From: Syngnathus acus
Lineage: Eukaryota > Chordata > Actinopteri > Syngnathiformes > Syngnathidae
Assembly: GCF_901709675.1 (NCBI RefSeq)
Contig: NC_051088.1
Coordinates: forward strand, 23,874,193 to 23,938,192
Reading direction: 5' to 3'
Length of the DNA: 64,000 bases
In this document: piece by piece, positions 1 through 14,000 of the stretch
How the letters are laid out: every line of letters starts with the position of its first letter
Numbering within the stretch: the first letter of the stretch is position 1
Made by a program: the position numbers and the translations under genes
Notes under the pieces: generated by a model
The model's database searches: none
What the model saw: only the letters and a program-made list of their open reading frames with translations
What the model was told of the DNA's origin: nothing

Positions 1-49
1 GAGGCAACGCGTTTCACAACGATGTCAATTCGCGGAAAGTTCGCTCAAC

Positions 50-3000
50 CTGTTTCTGGATCAGTTCCTGTCCTTTCTCGGGCAGCATGTGGACAAGGTT
101 GAGCTGCGGAGAGACTGACCTCCGAAAGGGGTAGATGTCTCTCACATATGTCTGGAAGAGGTCACCATTACATCCTCAGCGCATTTGCTTGCAAAGATGC
201 TCGCACGGGTGTTTCTGCGCTACCTTGGAATAATGGATGAGGTTCCACCGTTTGTCCATAAGGAAGTAATGAGCCGATCTGGCCTCGGGAATGTTGAAAA
301 ACTCCAAACATTCCTAGAGGGGAAAGAGGAGGATGAACGTCGTTCATAAATATCAGGCAATCGGGTTGGAGGTGGTACCTTTAGCAAAGCTTCAAACTGT
401 GTGTCTTCATGGACTGGCAGCTGTGTTGGGATGTCACACTCGTTCTGTCCATGCACTACCAGCGTCTTGGTTCCTGCACCAAAAATATGAAAAGGTCATC
501 TCTCACATTCCTTCCAAAATTAAAATACAGAAGAGTTTTTTCCCTTTGTATTATTATTGTTATGCATTATATATATAAAAAAATATATATATATTTTTAA
601 AAAATATATAATATATATATTTATATCTAAATATACATATATAAAAAAAATATATATAATATTAATATTTAATAATAATAAAATATTAAATAATATATTA
701 TTTATAATATATTATTATATTATTTGGTTATATTATATTGATTGATTTGATATAATTATTTATATTATATTATATAATAAAAAAATATATAAAAGTACAG
801 AATATATATATAAATAAAGAAATAAAACATTGTCTCACCTGGCATCGACGCCGTGACCAACAGCTTGACTTCACACTGCTCTTTCTTCATGGTCTGCTTC
901 AAGTCTTTGAAGAAGAGCCCTTCTACGTAGCCCACCACCTCCCACAAGAAGGTGAGTGTCGCCGAGATAGCATCCATCCCCCACTCACACGGGGTCCGCA
1001 CGAAATACATGATCAGGCCCACCTGCAAGGAAACCACTCGACTCAAAACAAGCCCAAGATCAACGACGATGGTGTTCACGCACTCACCAGGTAGTTGAAA
1101 AGAATGTGGGAGGTCTGCGCCGGAAGGTCTCCAATGTTAAGCAGCAGCTTCCTCAACATGTACATCAATTCATCCTGGCCATGGGAAAGGCAGAGTCACA
1201 CACTTGAGGTGATTTTATCTGTGAGGCTGCCGTCTTACCTGCCGGTTGCTCACAGTGAGTTTTTCCAGGAAATGCCGCAGGACAAGGGCAGGATCCTCAA
1301 TCAGGCAATTCCACAAGATTTGCTGGGCGATTGCACTCACTGAGGACCCAGAGAAAGATGTACATAATACACTTGAAAATGTTTTAGTTGACCCTTGCAT
1401 ACATGCAGATTTGCATTTTTTTTTTTCCAATATTTTCAGAATATAGTTTGAAAATATTGTGGGGTTTTTTTTTTTTTGTTTTTTTTTTTTTGCCCCAACC
1501 CAAATTTCTGGAACGGTACAGAACAATTGATGCACACTTAATGAAATACAATTACATTGACCTCACGTCTGCGGAGCACATGTCAAAACCTTTGGCGCCA
1601 TCTAGTGGCATTTAAAAGCATTACAGAAAAAGCACAAAATAGAACACAAATAACAAATGGCTGAAGATAGGTTCAGCTGAAAAATACGAATGTTTCTTGA
1701 CAACTAGCAATGGGTTCACGCACTGTACCAGCAAGAGAGTGCAAGTGATGGAAAAAAAAAAAAAAAGGTTTACCAGCCACGCCGTCCTCTCGCACTTCGC
1801 CGTCCTCCATGAGGTGCACGATGGGTAGCACGGCAGCACAGATGCATGCCGGGAAGACGGCTTGTGGTGGCTGCAGCATGTGATGTGTGGGTGTGTGTTC
1901 TGTCGTGTTCTCTTCATCTGGAAAAACACAATATACAAACTTGGCTCACTTTCATTAGTCACAGTTTGGAGTCAAGCATCATATTTGCAGCAAAACATTG
2001 AACAAAGTGCCTTGGCCCAATAAATGACAATAAAATAAAATATATAATATACAAATATATAATAAAATAATATAATAAAGTATATAATAAAATATATAAT
2101 ATATATAAATATATAACAAAATAATAATAAAAAAATAATAATAAACTGCCGATAGATGTTGGTGGCAAAAGTTGAAACAAGCCCAACAAACTTCAGCATT
2201 CAAAGTGTGTCATACCTTCAGCACTAGCCAACGAGCGAACCGACCACACAGAGCCTCGGCGGAAAGAGTAATTCCTGTGAGAGTTACTGGAGGCGCAGGA
2301 CGGACTAACGGACAGACGGCGAGATGCCAGGTTCACCACTTCTTCTGCTGGCACCATCAAAGTCAAACAAGGACAGAGTCGAAGTAAGCAAATGCATACA
2401 TTTTGGCGTGCCGTAAGCGTGACCAACGGCCCACCTTCTTCTTCTTGCTCGGCCGGAGGGCTGCACGTGGGCTCATAGCAGGCCTCCTGCGCCACGGGGA
2501 TGGCTGTGATGATGCTGGCCTCGCGACCCAGCCGCCGCTTCTCCTCCTCCTGCTGCAGGTTCTTCAGGATGTGCTCGGCTCGTTGGTGAGAGCGCGACAC
2601 CGCCCGTGCTGAGAAGGATTTCTGTGGGGGTGGGGACCGTGAGGATTGCGCAAGTGGGATTTGCTACAAGTATACATGATCCCTCCATTGGCGCTCTGTG
2701 TGGATCCCGGGCAGAAATACAAAGTAGGAAACTTGCTGCATGTCATGGCATTGGCACACGTGCTCGTACACATACTACATGAGAACATACACGGCCAAGT
2801 CTGTCTCATCATGACCATGCATACACAGCACAACACAGTCTGATGCATGCTGTTGTTTTTCCCAAAGACGGTGCCCATATTCTGATCAAGATGCAACTGC
2901 CCCCCTCTTGGAAATCTCTGAAAAACAAATACAGTGGACCCAAATCGAGTAAAGGAAAGAAAAAAAAAAATCTGGAAAATTTGTATTCCCTGACATTTAT

Positions 3001-6000
3001 GACTTGGGCTAAAAAAAAGATGCATCAGCACAAAGATCTGGACAGAAAACTTACTATGGCATGGACTGACTGAATTAATGCAGGGAACTAAAAACAAAGA
3101 CAGATAAAATGATAGAGGAAGGTCTTCATCAAAATCTTTAACACTTAAAACAAGCATGCAAAATAACTAACACAAAGAGAAAAGTCATAGTGAATGTTTG
3201 CGCGTTTTTTTCTAGAATTAAAAAAAAAGGTAGATGGTTGAATTTTTTTTAGAATTAAAAAAAACTAAAAAAAAAACGTAGCTGGTCATCTGCTGAAATT
3301 TTTTTCCGGAAAGAAAATTATTCCGATTTTTTGTTTGTATGTCAACACCTTCAAAACACTTTCAAATGTTCCTAAACAGCTTTACCATGTTTAGGGAGAT
3401 AAATATCACTGTGAGGTGCATTTGTAAGATACTTATGGTTGGAAAATTGGAAAGAAGGACATTTCAATAATTTGAGGAATTATTATTAAAAATGATAGAA
3501 TATCAAAAAATACTCCATCAAAAAAAAAATCATGAGTAATGGGAAAAATCTTTTTATATTTGTTTGCAGTTGCAAGAACTAAATTGGCTTTTTTTTTTTT
3601 TTTAAACTGGAATGTTTTTTTCCTTTCTGCAAGTGTGTGGAACAGTGATTGCTTTTTGACTGTTGTCATCTTTAGCAAATTTTTTTACATCACATCAACT
3701 TGAACTCTCATAATCCCTATCAGTCTATTGTGGACAAAATAAACCATGCATAAACTTACAGATTGGTCCTCATTGATTGGATCTTGGACACTTCCGGTGT
3801 TCTGGGGAACCCACGGGGGGTCAAAAATGGGCACACAGGGCATGCCCAGTATTGGAGATGGCAGGGTGAAGTTTATGCTGGGTGGAGGAATCTAAAACCA
3901 ACATGAATGAAGTTACAGCCCTCCTGCCTTTTTTTATTTGTCACCAGAATGCTTACTTTGAAGATCTGCTGAGCTCCTTCCTCCATGCGAGGCCAAACCT
4001 GGTAGCGGAAACGCCAAAGCGTGTAAAACTTGAAGATAGAGTTAATGCGCTGGCAGGCCTCTTGGTGCTGGAACTCAGCCATCATCATCTCGGTCACGGC
4101 ATCGGGGACTTTCACCGCGCACAGGAGGAACATGGCGGCTGGAGGGAGGCAAAAGAAGAGGACAGGAGAAGATCATGGTGGCATCGTAGTGAGGTGGGTG
4201 GTCATTTCTAAATTGGTGATCAATTTACATATCAAATATAACACATAAAATAATAATGAAAATAAAATAGAACACAAAATAATAAAATAAAACCATAAAA
4301 TAAAATAAAAAAAAAATAAAAAATTAAAATAAAATAATTCTTGCAATCTTCTTTTTAAATTTGAAGCTGTGAAAATAAAGCTTTCACCAGCAGCGGCTGC
4401 CATGTGTTCATCCACGCTGAGCAGAAGCTCCCAGGCTGCAGGTTGAATGTCTCCGTACATGTCATCAGTCAAGATCGGAGCAGCTTTGATCAGCAGAGAC
4501 AAGGGAGCCGGCGACAAGCTCATCACCTGCCACAAAGTATTTGTACTTTGTTCCATACGTTCCACTACTGGTCCAAATTTGACAAAACCAAATGCCACAC
4601 CTGGTTTCTGATGTACTTGAGCATTCCAGTGTCTTTCTTCCCTTCGGTGTTGCTGTCAGTGGGCCTCCTCTTCATGGACGGCGTCCTCAGACATGATTTA
4701 TCGGAACACTTGGGGCCAAACACGCTCTCAGTGAGGCGAACAAGAATAAGGAGTTCTAAAACTCACCTCCTTGTTCTTCTGTGCGCGAGCACCGATGATG
4801 CCGGTGGTGGTGGTGGCGGGGGCGGCGCTGTCCTCTTGTAGGCTGTCCACCGTCTCGCCGTAGACAAGCTTGATGGCGCGGACCAGACGGGCACAGGAGC
4901 GGTTGTGGTGCTGGTAGCAGCGCGGGTGGCAGAAGTCAATATGAGTGCAGATGAAACTCTGCTGGTTGCATAGGAGGATCATGATCTGAAGCAAAGGAGA
5001 GGGAAAATGACACATATGAACAGCCTGTTGCGTCCCTGTCCAAATATTTCTGGACCGGACCGCAGTGTGGCTCATTCTAGTTGACGTACGTGAAGCCAAG
5101 ACATGTTGCGGTGGTAGTTGTCCTCTGCTCCGCTTGAGCTTTGGCCTTCAGGCTCAATGCTGGGTTCACTGGTACTGCCGGGACTACCTGTGGGGGGCAA
5201 AAAAAAAAATGCCGTAACTGTAACATTATAATTTCATCAAAATTGGAAAAAATTTTTTAGACCTAAAGTAACACACAATCCAAATAAAGCGGTGAGGTCA
5301 TTTGGACGAGGCTTGACCTTTGAACTTACCGATGTCCGTGACAGTATCTCGGCTATTTGTTTGTGAAAGTATCCCCTCCTCATTCTCCGACTCGGAATCC
5401 TGTCGGGACAGTTTGGTGCTCTTCAGGCTGCCCGCCCTCCGGATGGAAGATAAGGACCCCCCCTTTTTGACACGGAAACTTCGGGCTCCTTTGATCTGAA
5501 GCAACCGCGAGCCTCCGATGCGAATCTTTCGGATGGGTGCTGGAGGGATGTCGACAAAAGGTTATCTGAGCAAAAAAAAAAAAAAGTCCGAGCAATGAAG
5601 GCATTCCAACAAGAGCTCACCTGCAGCCTCCTGAGCCTTCTTGTCGTCACACACGGTGTCCGACTTGAGAGTGTGGCTGCTGCTGTTGAGCGAGTCGTGA
5701 CCGTCCTCGTCGTCCAGGATGCCGGCGAAGCTGATTTTCCTCTCGTAGCGATGTCGGCCGAGCTCGGGATCCAGACGCAGGCGGCAGCTTTCCAAGTCCT
5801 GCGGATGATGAAAGAAAAGATGGACTGTCACTCGTCTGTCTCCACCAAGCAGCATCTAAGTAGGGAAGCAAAACAAAGTGAACTGAACGGCTTCGTGAAA
5901 GTCGAACAAAAGATCACATCCATGAAATTACCACGAGTGGTTCTGTGCGTGGTCGCGGCAAACATGGGAATGTCTCTCGCAGAAAGGTGGTGATTTCCAA

Positions 6001-7963
6001 CAACAGCTGGCAAGCAGCCATCTTGAGCGCAAATGGGCAGCCACATTTTGTTGGATTGACTGTATCTTGAGGGAGAAACAGAACAATCATGACTAAAAGA
6101 TAACAAAAAAACAACAACCAGCATCTGACTTACTATCGTCTAAATAATCCTCTTGCTCGTCCTCCTTCCTCATTCTTCGTTTCGTCTCCTCGTCGTAGAT
6201 GTAGCCCAGGATGTTGGCGGGACTCTCGCTGTCGCAGTGGCACAGTTCGCTAAGTCGCGTGCCAATGGCCTGATTTGAGAAAAACACGCGTGGCAATTTA
6301 AGACTACAATTTTTGGTTAAGATTATGAGAATGTCTTTGGAAAAAAAATCCCCCCTGAAAATGTTTGAGAACAGCGACTCACATCTCCCCATTGGCAGAA
6401 ATGTTTTGCCGCATTCCACTGGAGCTTCTGATTCCTTTTATTGCCGACTATGGGCGATCGCCCTCTGGACAGGCCTCTTTTGGTGATGTTAACATGGTGG
6501 CCCTTCATCCACTCTGGCCAGTTGCCACGGTTACAGCGATGGACAAATCGGGCGCATTCAAGGAAGAGAGATGCCCGAGCCACGATGGGCGCTTCCTGGG
6601 GAGAGCAGAGGACAAAGTCAAGCCGGGGGGAGATAAACGATAAAAGGGGACTGATGACGACGAGTACCAGGTCCAGAGCGGCGGCGAGGATGGACGCGTC
6701 GGGAATGGTCCCGGGCTCGCAGCAGTTGAGCAGAAACTGGAAGCGTTTCATGCCCTGTCGAATTGCACCTAAATTCACCACATTTTTATTTTTGATGGCT
6801 TCCTGACTGGCGGCAAGACGCTCCTGGAAACCATGCGGTCCTGGACAAAAAAAATAAAAATGGATTTCCCGTGACTGAACACACTTGCATCCATTTGACA
6901 AAACACGTTTGAGAGCCACTGACAGATGATGTAGCCATGTGGTAAATTGTTGACTGAATCATTTTTTGCCTCATTCGAAGCATCGGAAGCAGAGAAGGCG
7001 CTAAAAGCAACATGTATGAACCACACCACAGCAGAAAGATGGTTGAAAAAATCCAAATTACAGTTAAGAGCAAATGGGGGGGCGGAGGGCTGGGGTGTTT
7101 TGGGGGATGGAGTGGGACATGCGTGCAATGCAACATTTACAGCGGAAACAGCCCTTTCCAAAAACGCAGCAAGATGAGGCGTCACATAAGGCTGAGGTAT
7201 GGGTCGGGGAAGGGGGGGGGGGGCAGCGAATGGGTGAGGGTGAGAGGGTCTACCATCTTTCTCTTCTGTGTGGTGAAGCTTGGATGGATTCCTCCTGCCA
7301 GACCTCCATTTACCGAGCCGCTTGAAGAAATTCTCTTCCTCGTCCCTGCTGTATTCCGGCCCGGCGGCGACGCCCTCTGACAGCTTGACTGCGCTGGTGA
7401 ACTTCACCTGTTCGTGCAACAGAAGATGAGGATTTTTTTGAAGGCATAACAAAACAATAAAAAAAGCGGTGTCAACCTTCCTGACCTTTGAACTTTGTCG
7501 AATGAAAGAGAGTCGATCGACAGAGCTGATATCCAATAGGTCCTCCACACCGTCGGTAAGTCCAGAGAGAGAAGAACGCTTCAGCCAGTTGCCTGGGGAA
7601 CAGTATGAATGAAGTAGATTAGGGCATACTACGGACTGAGTCCAGATACAATTTACAAAGCACGTACACGGGCGGCTGCAAGACACCAGGGTGGAGAAGA
7701 TGCACAGCATTCACAAAAACATGCAATGGAAAGATGCCAGACCAATGACGTTAACTAGTTAAGTCATCCTGAATTAAAACACTTCATTTTTATGGGGAAA
7801 AATAAGAAGGCTCAATGTATCTTTAGTTGAAGCTGCACTCCGCGGGATTTTCTAATCGCAACTGCCACCTGTGGCCGAAAAAGGAATTTGAACACGCCTT
7901 TTTTTTTGCGTGCATGGTTTCCATTTTTTAATTAGCCTTCTTTGGAGAAATTTACTATTCTTC

Positions 7964-8003
<40 letters not shown>

Positions 8004-11000
8004 CATATAAAATGATGTATGTATATATTTATATATACAATAAAATAAATGTAAAATTATATATATATAAATAAAATACATATAAAATTGTTTATATCTA
8101 CAGAATTTTATATAATAATTCCTACTTCCTGATCATAAAACAGCCATAAGATGGCGGATAGTGGTCTCGGCCAACATCGCGGGTACCGATACCAATAAAT
8201 AAAGCTGGTATCGACCCGTCCCTAATATACAGACATGCATATACAGTACATATACATAGAGACTCCAGTCTGGGCATGCACGCCAGCAATACCAACACAG
8301 ACGACAAAGATGATAAGATGAAGATGGATCCACTTGCACATACGTAAGACAGAGAAGGTGAGTGGTAGGTGATTGCTCCTGCGGCATGCTGAGGTGCAAA
8401 AAAGGAACATGTAAGGGTGGACGAGGTGAGCTTTCATGGATGTGGAGAGACATTCCTGAATCTCATGTGAAATGTGATGATTTGGTTTTGGTTAAACACG
8501 GAGAAATAGAATTTAGGACAGATACACATGCGGACTGATTGAAGTCGTTTTTTTTTTTTTTCGTCATAAAAATCTGGGTGGCTGCACCTACCAATGGGCA
8601 ATTTCAGTTTCTTGCGAAGTGAAATCCGCCGGGATCTTGATCGGGAGCGACGATCCGTGGTGGTACCAGAATGGGCAGTGGTGCATTCTGAGGTGTCCTG
8701 TTCCGATTGGCTGCTGGTGTCGCTGGCAGCACTCTGCGACTTAAACATCTTCCTCCAAAAGTCTTTCCTACCCAACAAAGCTCCCGGGATCTGCTCCTCA
8801 CTGGACACACAGATAAAGAGAGTCATGGGGATGTATTCAAACTTTAAAATAAATAAGTAAATAAATAAATAAAAAGTAATCATAATAAAAAAATAAAATA
8901 AAATAAAAAAACAAACATCTTCCTCAAGTCAACTGTTTGATAGCAGAGAGATGACAGCCGGCATGACATGGATGAGGGCACAATGGTGATGAGGTGAAGA
9001 CTCACTGTTCGGGGGTCTGGGGGGGTCTGCTGGAGATGTAACTGCGACACTCATCAGCAGCACTGGACACCTGACCCTTCTCCCCGGACACACCCGCTTC
9101 TGACCTGCACGCACACACCCCAACAAAAAAACAAAAAAAACAAACAGCGCTCAGGCCACTCATCTATCTGAGATGACCAAAAGACCATTCCGACTCTTAC
9201 TTCCACCTTTTTTCTTTTTTTGCCCTGCAGATTATTAGTTTCTTCAAGAAAAGATGACACCGCCTGAATCATTAATTCAACAAATTAAATCACCTTTATC
9301 TTCAAAATATTTGAAAAGCACCCCCACCACTATTGTTGGAATGTGACTGTGTCTTCCACAACGCTCCCAAAGTCTCAAAACTAAAGACTAGCATAATACA
9401 AAAAAAATAATAATAGTCCACCCACACGCCCAGTTTGCGCTACACTTTGTCTAGCCAAGGACAAATACACAAACAAGTAGCATTTAGCCCCATGCAAAAA
9501 AAAAGACAAACGCAAACAGGACAGACAATAAAGCAAGCAGTGATGAGATGCAGAAGAGTGAACGAGAATTCATCTTTTACATGTTTTGGATTATTTATGT
9601 CAAAGATTGGACTCAACGAAGCATTTCTTTCCAGTACCTTCTTGGACCTTGCAGTTTGCTCTCATCTTTCTCATCAGGTTTTTTGGTGGCTGTGACCTTC
9701 TCGGCGCTGTCCAGGAGCGCGCTCAGAGCCACTCGCCGAAAAACATTTCCGTGTGCCTCCTTGATGAACTGCACTAGCTGGCGGATGTCGCAATACAGGC
9801 CCTGTCATGGAGGACAGCACTATGAAGCAATTTCATCATTTTCTTTTTTTTTATATTGAATGCATCTTTGCACATTATGTACATATTTTTCCAAAATCAA
9901 AAACACTTTAATTAAAAAATGTGTGTTACCAGGAAAAAAAACCCAAGAAACAGACCAGTCAAAAATGCCTTCACGTTAATGATGCAGAATGGCAATCATT
10001 CATTTTGATGCAGTGAGGAGTAAAACTCAAGCACCCACCAGATTCTCGGGACTGTGAAGCTCATGTGTTGTGGAGGCGCAGCGCGTGATCAGCGACTTGA
10101 ACATGCAACCCACCACCACCGCCTCCATGTTCTGCGCCAGGGACTTGTTGTCTCCCGTGGTGAAATTATTCCCAAAGCCTGCCTTGTCTGGAGAAAAAAA
10201 AACAAAAACAAGAAGGAGTGGAAAAGACCATGGATCACACAGGGGTGGTTTAGTCAGCAGAACAAGACAGAAAACGATTATTGCGTACAACAAGTTGGGA
10301 TAATAGGGGTCAAAACAAACGGGTCTGTACAGCATATGGGAGGGGGAGGGGGGGAGCAAACTGAAAAGGATTCTGGGTAAGGAAAAAAGTAATACATGCA
10401 AGTGACTAAGGCCTGCTCTTGAGCGAATCGTTCTCTTGACGTAAAGAATAGTGATTTATAAATTTGGACTTGCAGGCGAGATTTGTCACTTTAGGACAGA
10501 GTGAGAGGGGCAGCGATGGAAGCAGGTTCTGCTCAGGTGGCTTTATCACAGCTTTAAAAATCAATGCTCTATTGATTATACATTATGTGTATCTACCGAT
10601 GTTTCGTTTTTTCGCCCTCCTGGACCTCTCACCTGCACTGCCGTACTCTGCAAGAGAAAAGAGGCGGGGCACAGGTTGTGATTGACATCAGGCCAGCACA
10701 GACATGTACGTGGTGTCAGGAAAAAGACCTCCTCAGAGAGGTCAACCCAGGGAACACACACACAAAAGTAACACACACACACAAGGATTTCATCATCAAA
10801 ACACTCATCAGTTCGCTCACTTGCCAAAACATTTCTTTCAATTTTGTAGGATGTCATCAAGCAGAGATAAAAACAATTGGCACGCAGCGCCGCAGATTGA
10901 ACGGAGATGCAATGAGCAAAGCTTTGGATTGGCAAGTGTACGAAAATGAACGAGCAAGGAAGGAAAGGAGGAAGGAAGGAAGGACGGGGGGAGGAAAGGA

Positions 11001-14000
11001 CTGAAGGAAGGATGCAGCAGGTGGTGGAGGAGGAGGAAGTGAAGGCGGGCGGAGAGAAGCAGGGCGACTGCGGAAGACGGGCACAAGCAGCGAGAGAAAC
11101 AGAAAAAGGCACTGAAAGGCAAAACAGTCAAGATTCGTCAAACACGTCTTCTTCAAAAATACGACACTTGCGTCTTGATGGGTCCCTGCATAATCCAGAG
11201 CATCGTTTGCGGTAATAGTACACGATTGATAAATAAAAATATAAATAAAGCCTTTTAAAACCGTTTTGATGGTCTTGATTATTTTCTTTTCTTATTTGAT
11301 TTATTTTATGATATTAATTTTTCTTTTATAAACTCCATCACAAGTAACACCAAAAAAATACTACATTTAATCATTGATACAATAAAATCAATCAATAAAT
11401 AAAGCAAGCCTTTTAAAACCATTTTGATGGTCTTAATTATTTTAATTATAATAAGTGTTTCTTTTTTTAAACTCCATCTCAAGTAACGGCAAAAAAACAC
11501 TACACTTAATTAACGATTCAATTAAAATGTATTACACAAAAGTAACATAAAACTGTCCCTAAATAAATGTTTCATAGGCACTTATTCTTTCACAGACCAC
11601 TAGAGGAAGCCAAACTTTGAAAATCATCGGTCTAATAAATATCCAGATGCCCTGTTTTGAATGTTTTACTGCTCACTTCAAGTAACATTCAATTTGGACA
11701 TTCTTTTGCAGCAATCAAAAACCAATATATATAAAAAAAAGTGAGTGACTGAAAGGAAGTGGTCCACCTGCCTCTCTCAAACGCACATACTACTCACTGT
11801 CGGTGATAGGCTCCATGCAGAAGCCCAGCAGAGCGTGAAGGAAATCCACAATGTTATTCAGAGAGTCTTTGTTGACGTAGTCACGCATCGTCTGACGAAA
11901 CTGCAGTTTGTCCAGCTTGTAAAGGTTGGTCAGGCAGCTTTGGGCCTGACAGGACAGAGTTACAAAAATATTGATTATATTATAAAGCACCATCGAAGGG
12001 CATCGTGGTAAAATTATTTTGGATATATTTTGCTGCCTTGTTGGAAGAAGCACGACCCTGACCTGCATCCTCAGGCGATCTCCTGAAAGGCCACGGTGTC
12101 CCTCGCCACATCCATAAGCACAGCCCAGAGATTTGACGATCTTGATGAGCATGGAAAGGGCCAGTCGATGAGTGCTGAGGCAAGAGCTCTCTTCCTGTTT
12201 ATCACGAGAAGTTGAAAGACATAATGTATAAGGATGTATACATTTAGGAAAGAATAATTGGGGATGTGGAGGTGAATCAGCAGCCATTTCGGAGAGCAGT
12301 CGAGCTTGGGTGGATGCAGAGTAGTAGTATGGCCACACGGTGGCAGTGTGTCATGTACCAACTCATTGTGTAAGGGAGGCGAGTGGATTGAGATGTGTAT
12401 CCATGGCAACAACAGACAGTTAGTGGGTCAGTGAGTTCACTTTTGAACATTTTGGAGTTGTAGGGACTTACAGTAGATTATTAAAAAAAAAAAATCATAG
12501 AAGGTATGTACTGAAAATATATTATCCCTTCAACTCATGCCAAAGCAATGTGCGCAATATGCTAGGAGAGCGTAGCTGTGATGATTTCCAATTTGAAACT
12601 GCATTCCCACCAAATTCAAACTAACCTTTTTGTCATTGTCCTTGTTATTCTTCACATCATCCTTGCTCCCTTGCCCACTTCCTCCGCCGCTACCCCCTCC
12701 GCCTCCGCTGCCACCATCTCCGCCGCCTCCTCCTCCCCCGCCACCTCCTCCTCCTCCCAGACTGGGGCCAACTGTGTCCTTGGCTCGCACCTCCTCGTTC
12801 TCCTTGTTGTCGGGCTTGGACAGCTTTTTGCCCATCCCAGGCACCACGCCCAGCTGCAGCAGGCAGTCGATAATGTTGAGTGCCACATCGCAGATCCGGG
12901 AGCTGATGTCATGGCTGAGGACAGCGTAGAGGGCACGCAGCACAGCCTGGCACAAAAAAGGAACAGGTCACAAGGGCTCCTAGTGGAAAAAAAAAAATCC
13001 CCTATTTTTGTGACTCACTGTGAGGTCTAACATTCCGTTTTTCAGCACAAAGTTATTGGTGCCCTCAATGTTGTCGCCTTCTTCCTGGCACGAGTAGTTG
13101 ATGCAAGAGTCAGTCAGGCTGCGGGGAAGGTTGGCGCAGGCCAGCGGCTCCACGGGCATCTCCGGGACCACCACGGGGTTGCAGAGGCGCTTCATGTGCT
13201 CGGTGAAGAAGTCGGCATAGCCCACATTGAAGGACGCCACGGTTGTGTTGAACGCGGCCATGGTGATGGTGGAGATCTGGGATCGAACTGTCGGTACAAG
13301 AAGACCATTTTCCTCACAATTGAATCCAAAGACAAAGTTCTGATTTCCCATGCCGTGTACGTGACACACGAGGTCCTCACCTTCTTTGACGGTGTTGTCG
13401 CTGTGGCTGTTTGAGTGGTCGGGCATGTCTCGGAGAAGCGAGTGGTGGGAATGCGAGTGCTTGGCGCTCAGGCTGTCGGCATCGGCGGCTGTGTCCGTGC
13501 TGCCCCGCCGTGTGAATTTACCTGCGACAGAAAGGGATAAAAAAAAAAGAACAAATGTCAAATGTTGCTGTCATGTAAAAAAACAAAAGTTCTTTATCCT
13601 TTTTAATTAGAGCTCTGCGCAAACCCATGATGGTGGCCTGCCAGCCGCCCCGGTCCAGAGTACGCCGATCATCGCCCAGGCCAGAGAAGCTCCCGAAGGA
13701 GAAGGTGCTCCGAGTAGGCGAGACGTCGAGGTGGTCCTCGTGGAGCAGGAAGGGGACGCCCATGCGACGCTGCCGCTTCTTCCCTGTGTGATGGAAGGGG
13801 ATGGACCCCTTCCTCTCTCGATCCTCACGCCGGTTCTTAAACTGAAAAAAAAAAATAGACTTCCCCACTAATAACCACTCTTTAGTGCTTTTGATTGAGA
13901 GAAGAAAAAAAAAAAGATCTGGATGTGTTTATCTGACCTTCTTAAAGATGTTCATGCCAAGGTCGGATGAAAGGTCGGGTACAGCTTGGCGACGGAGGTT

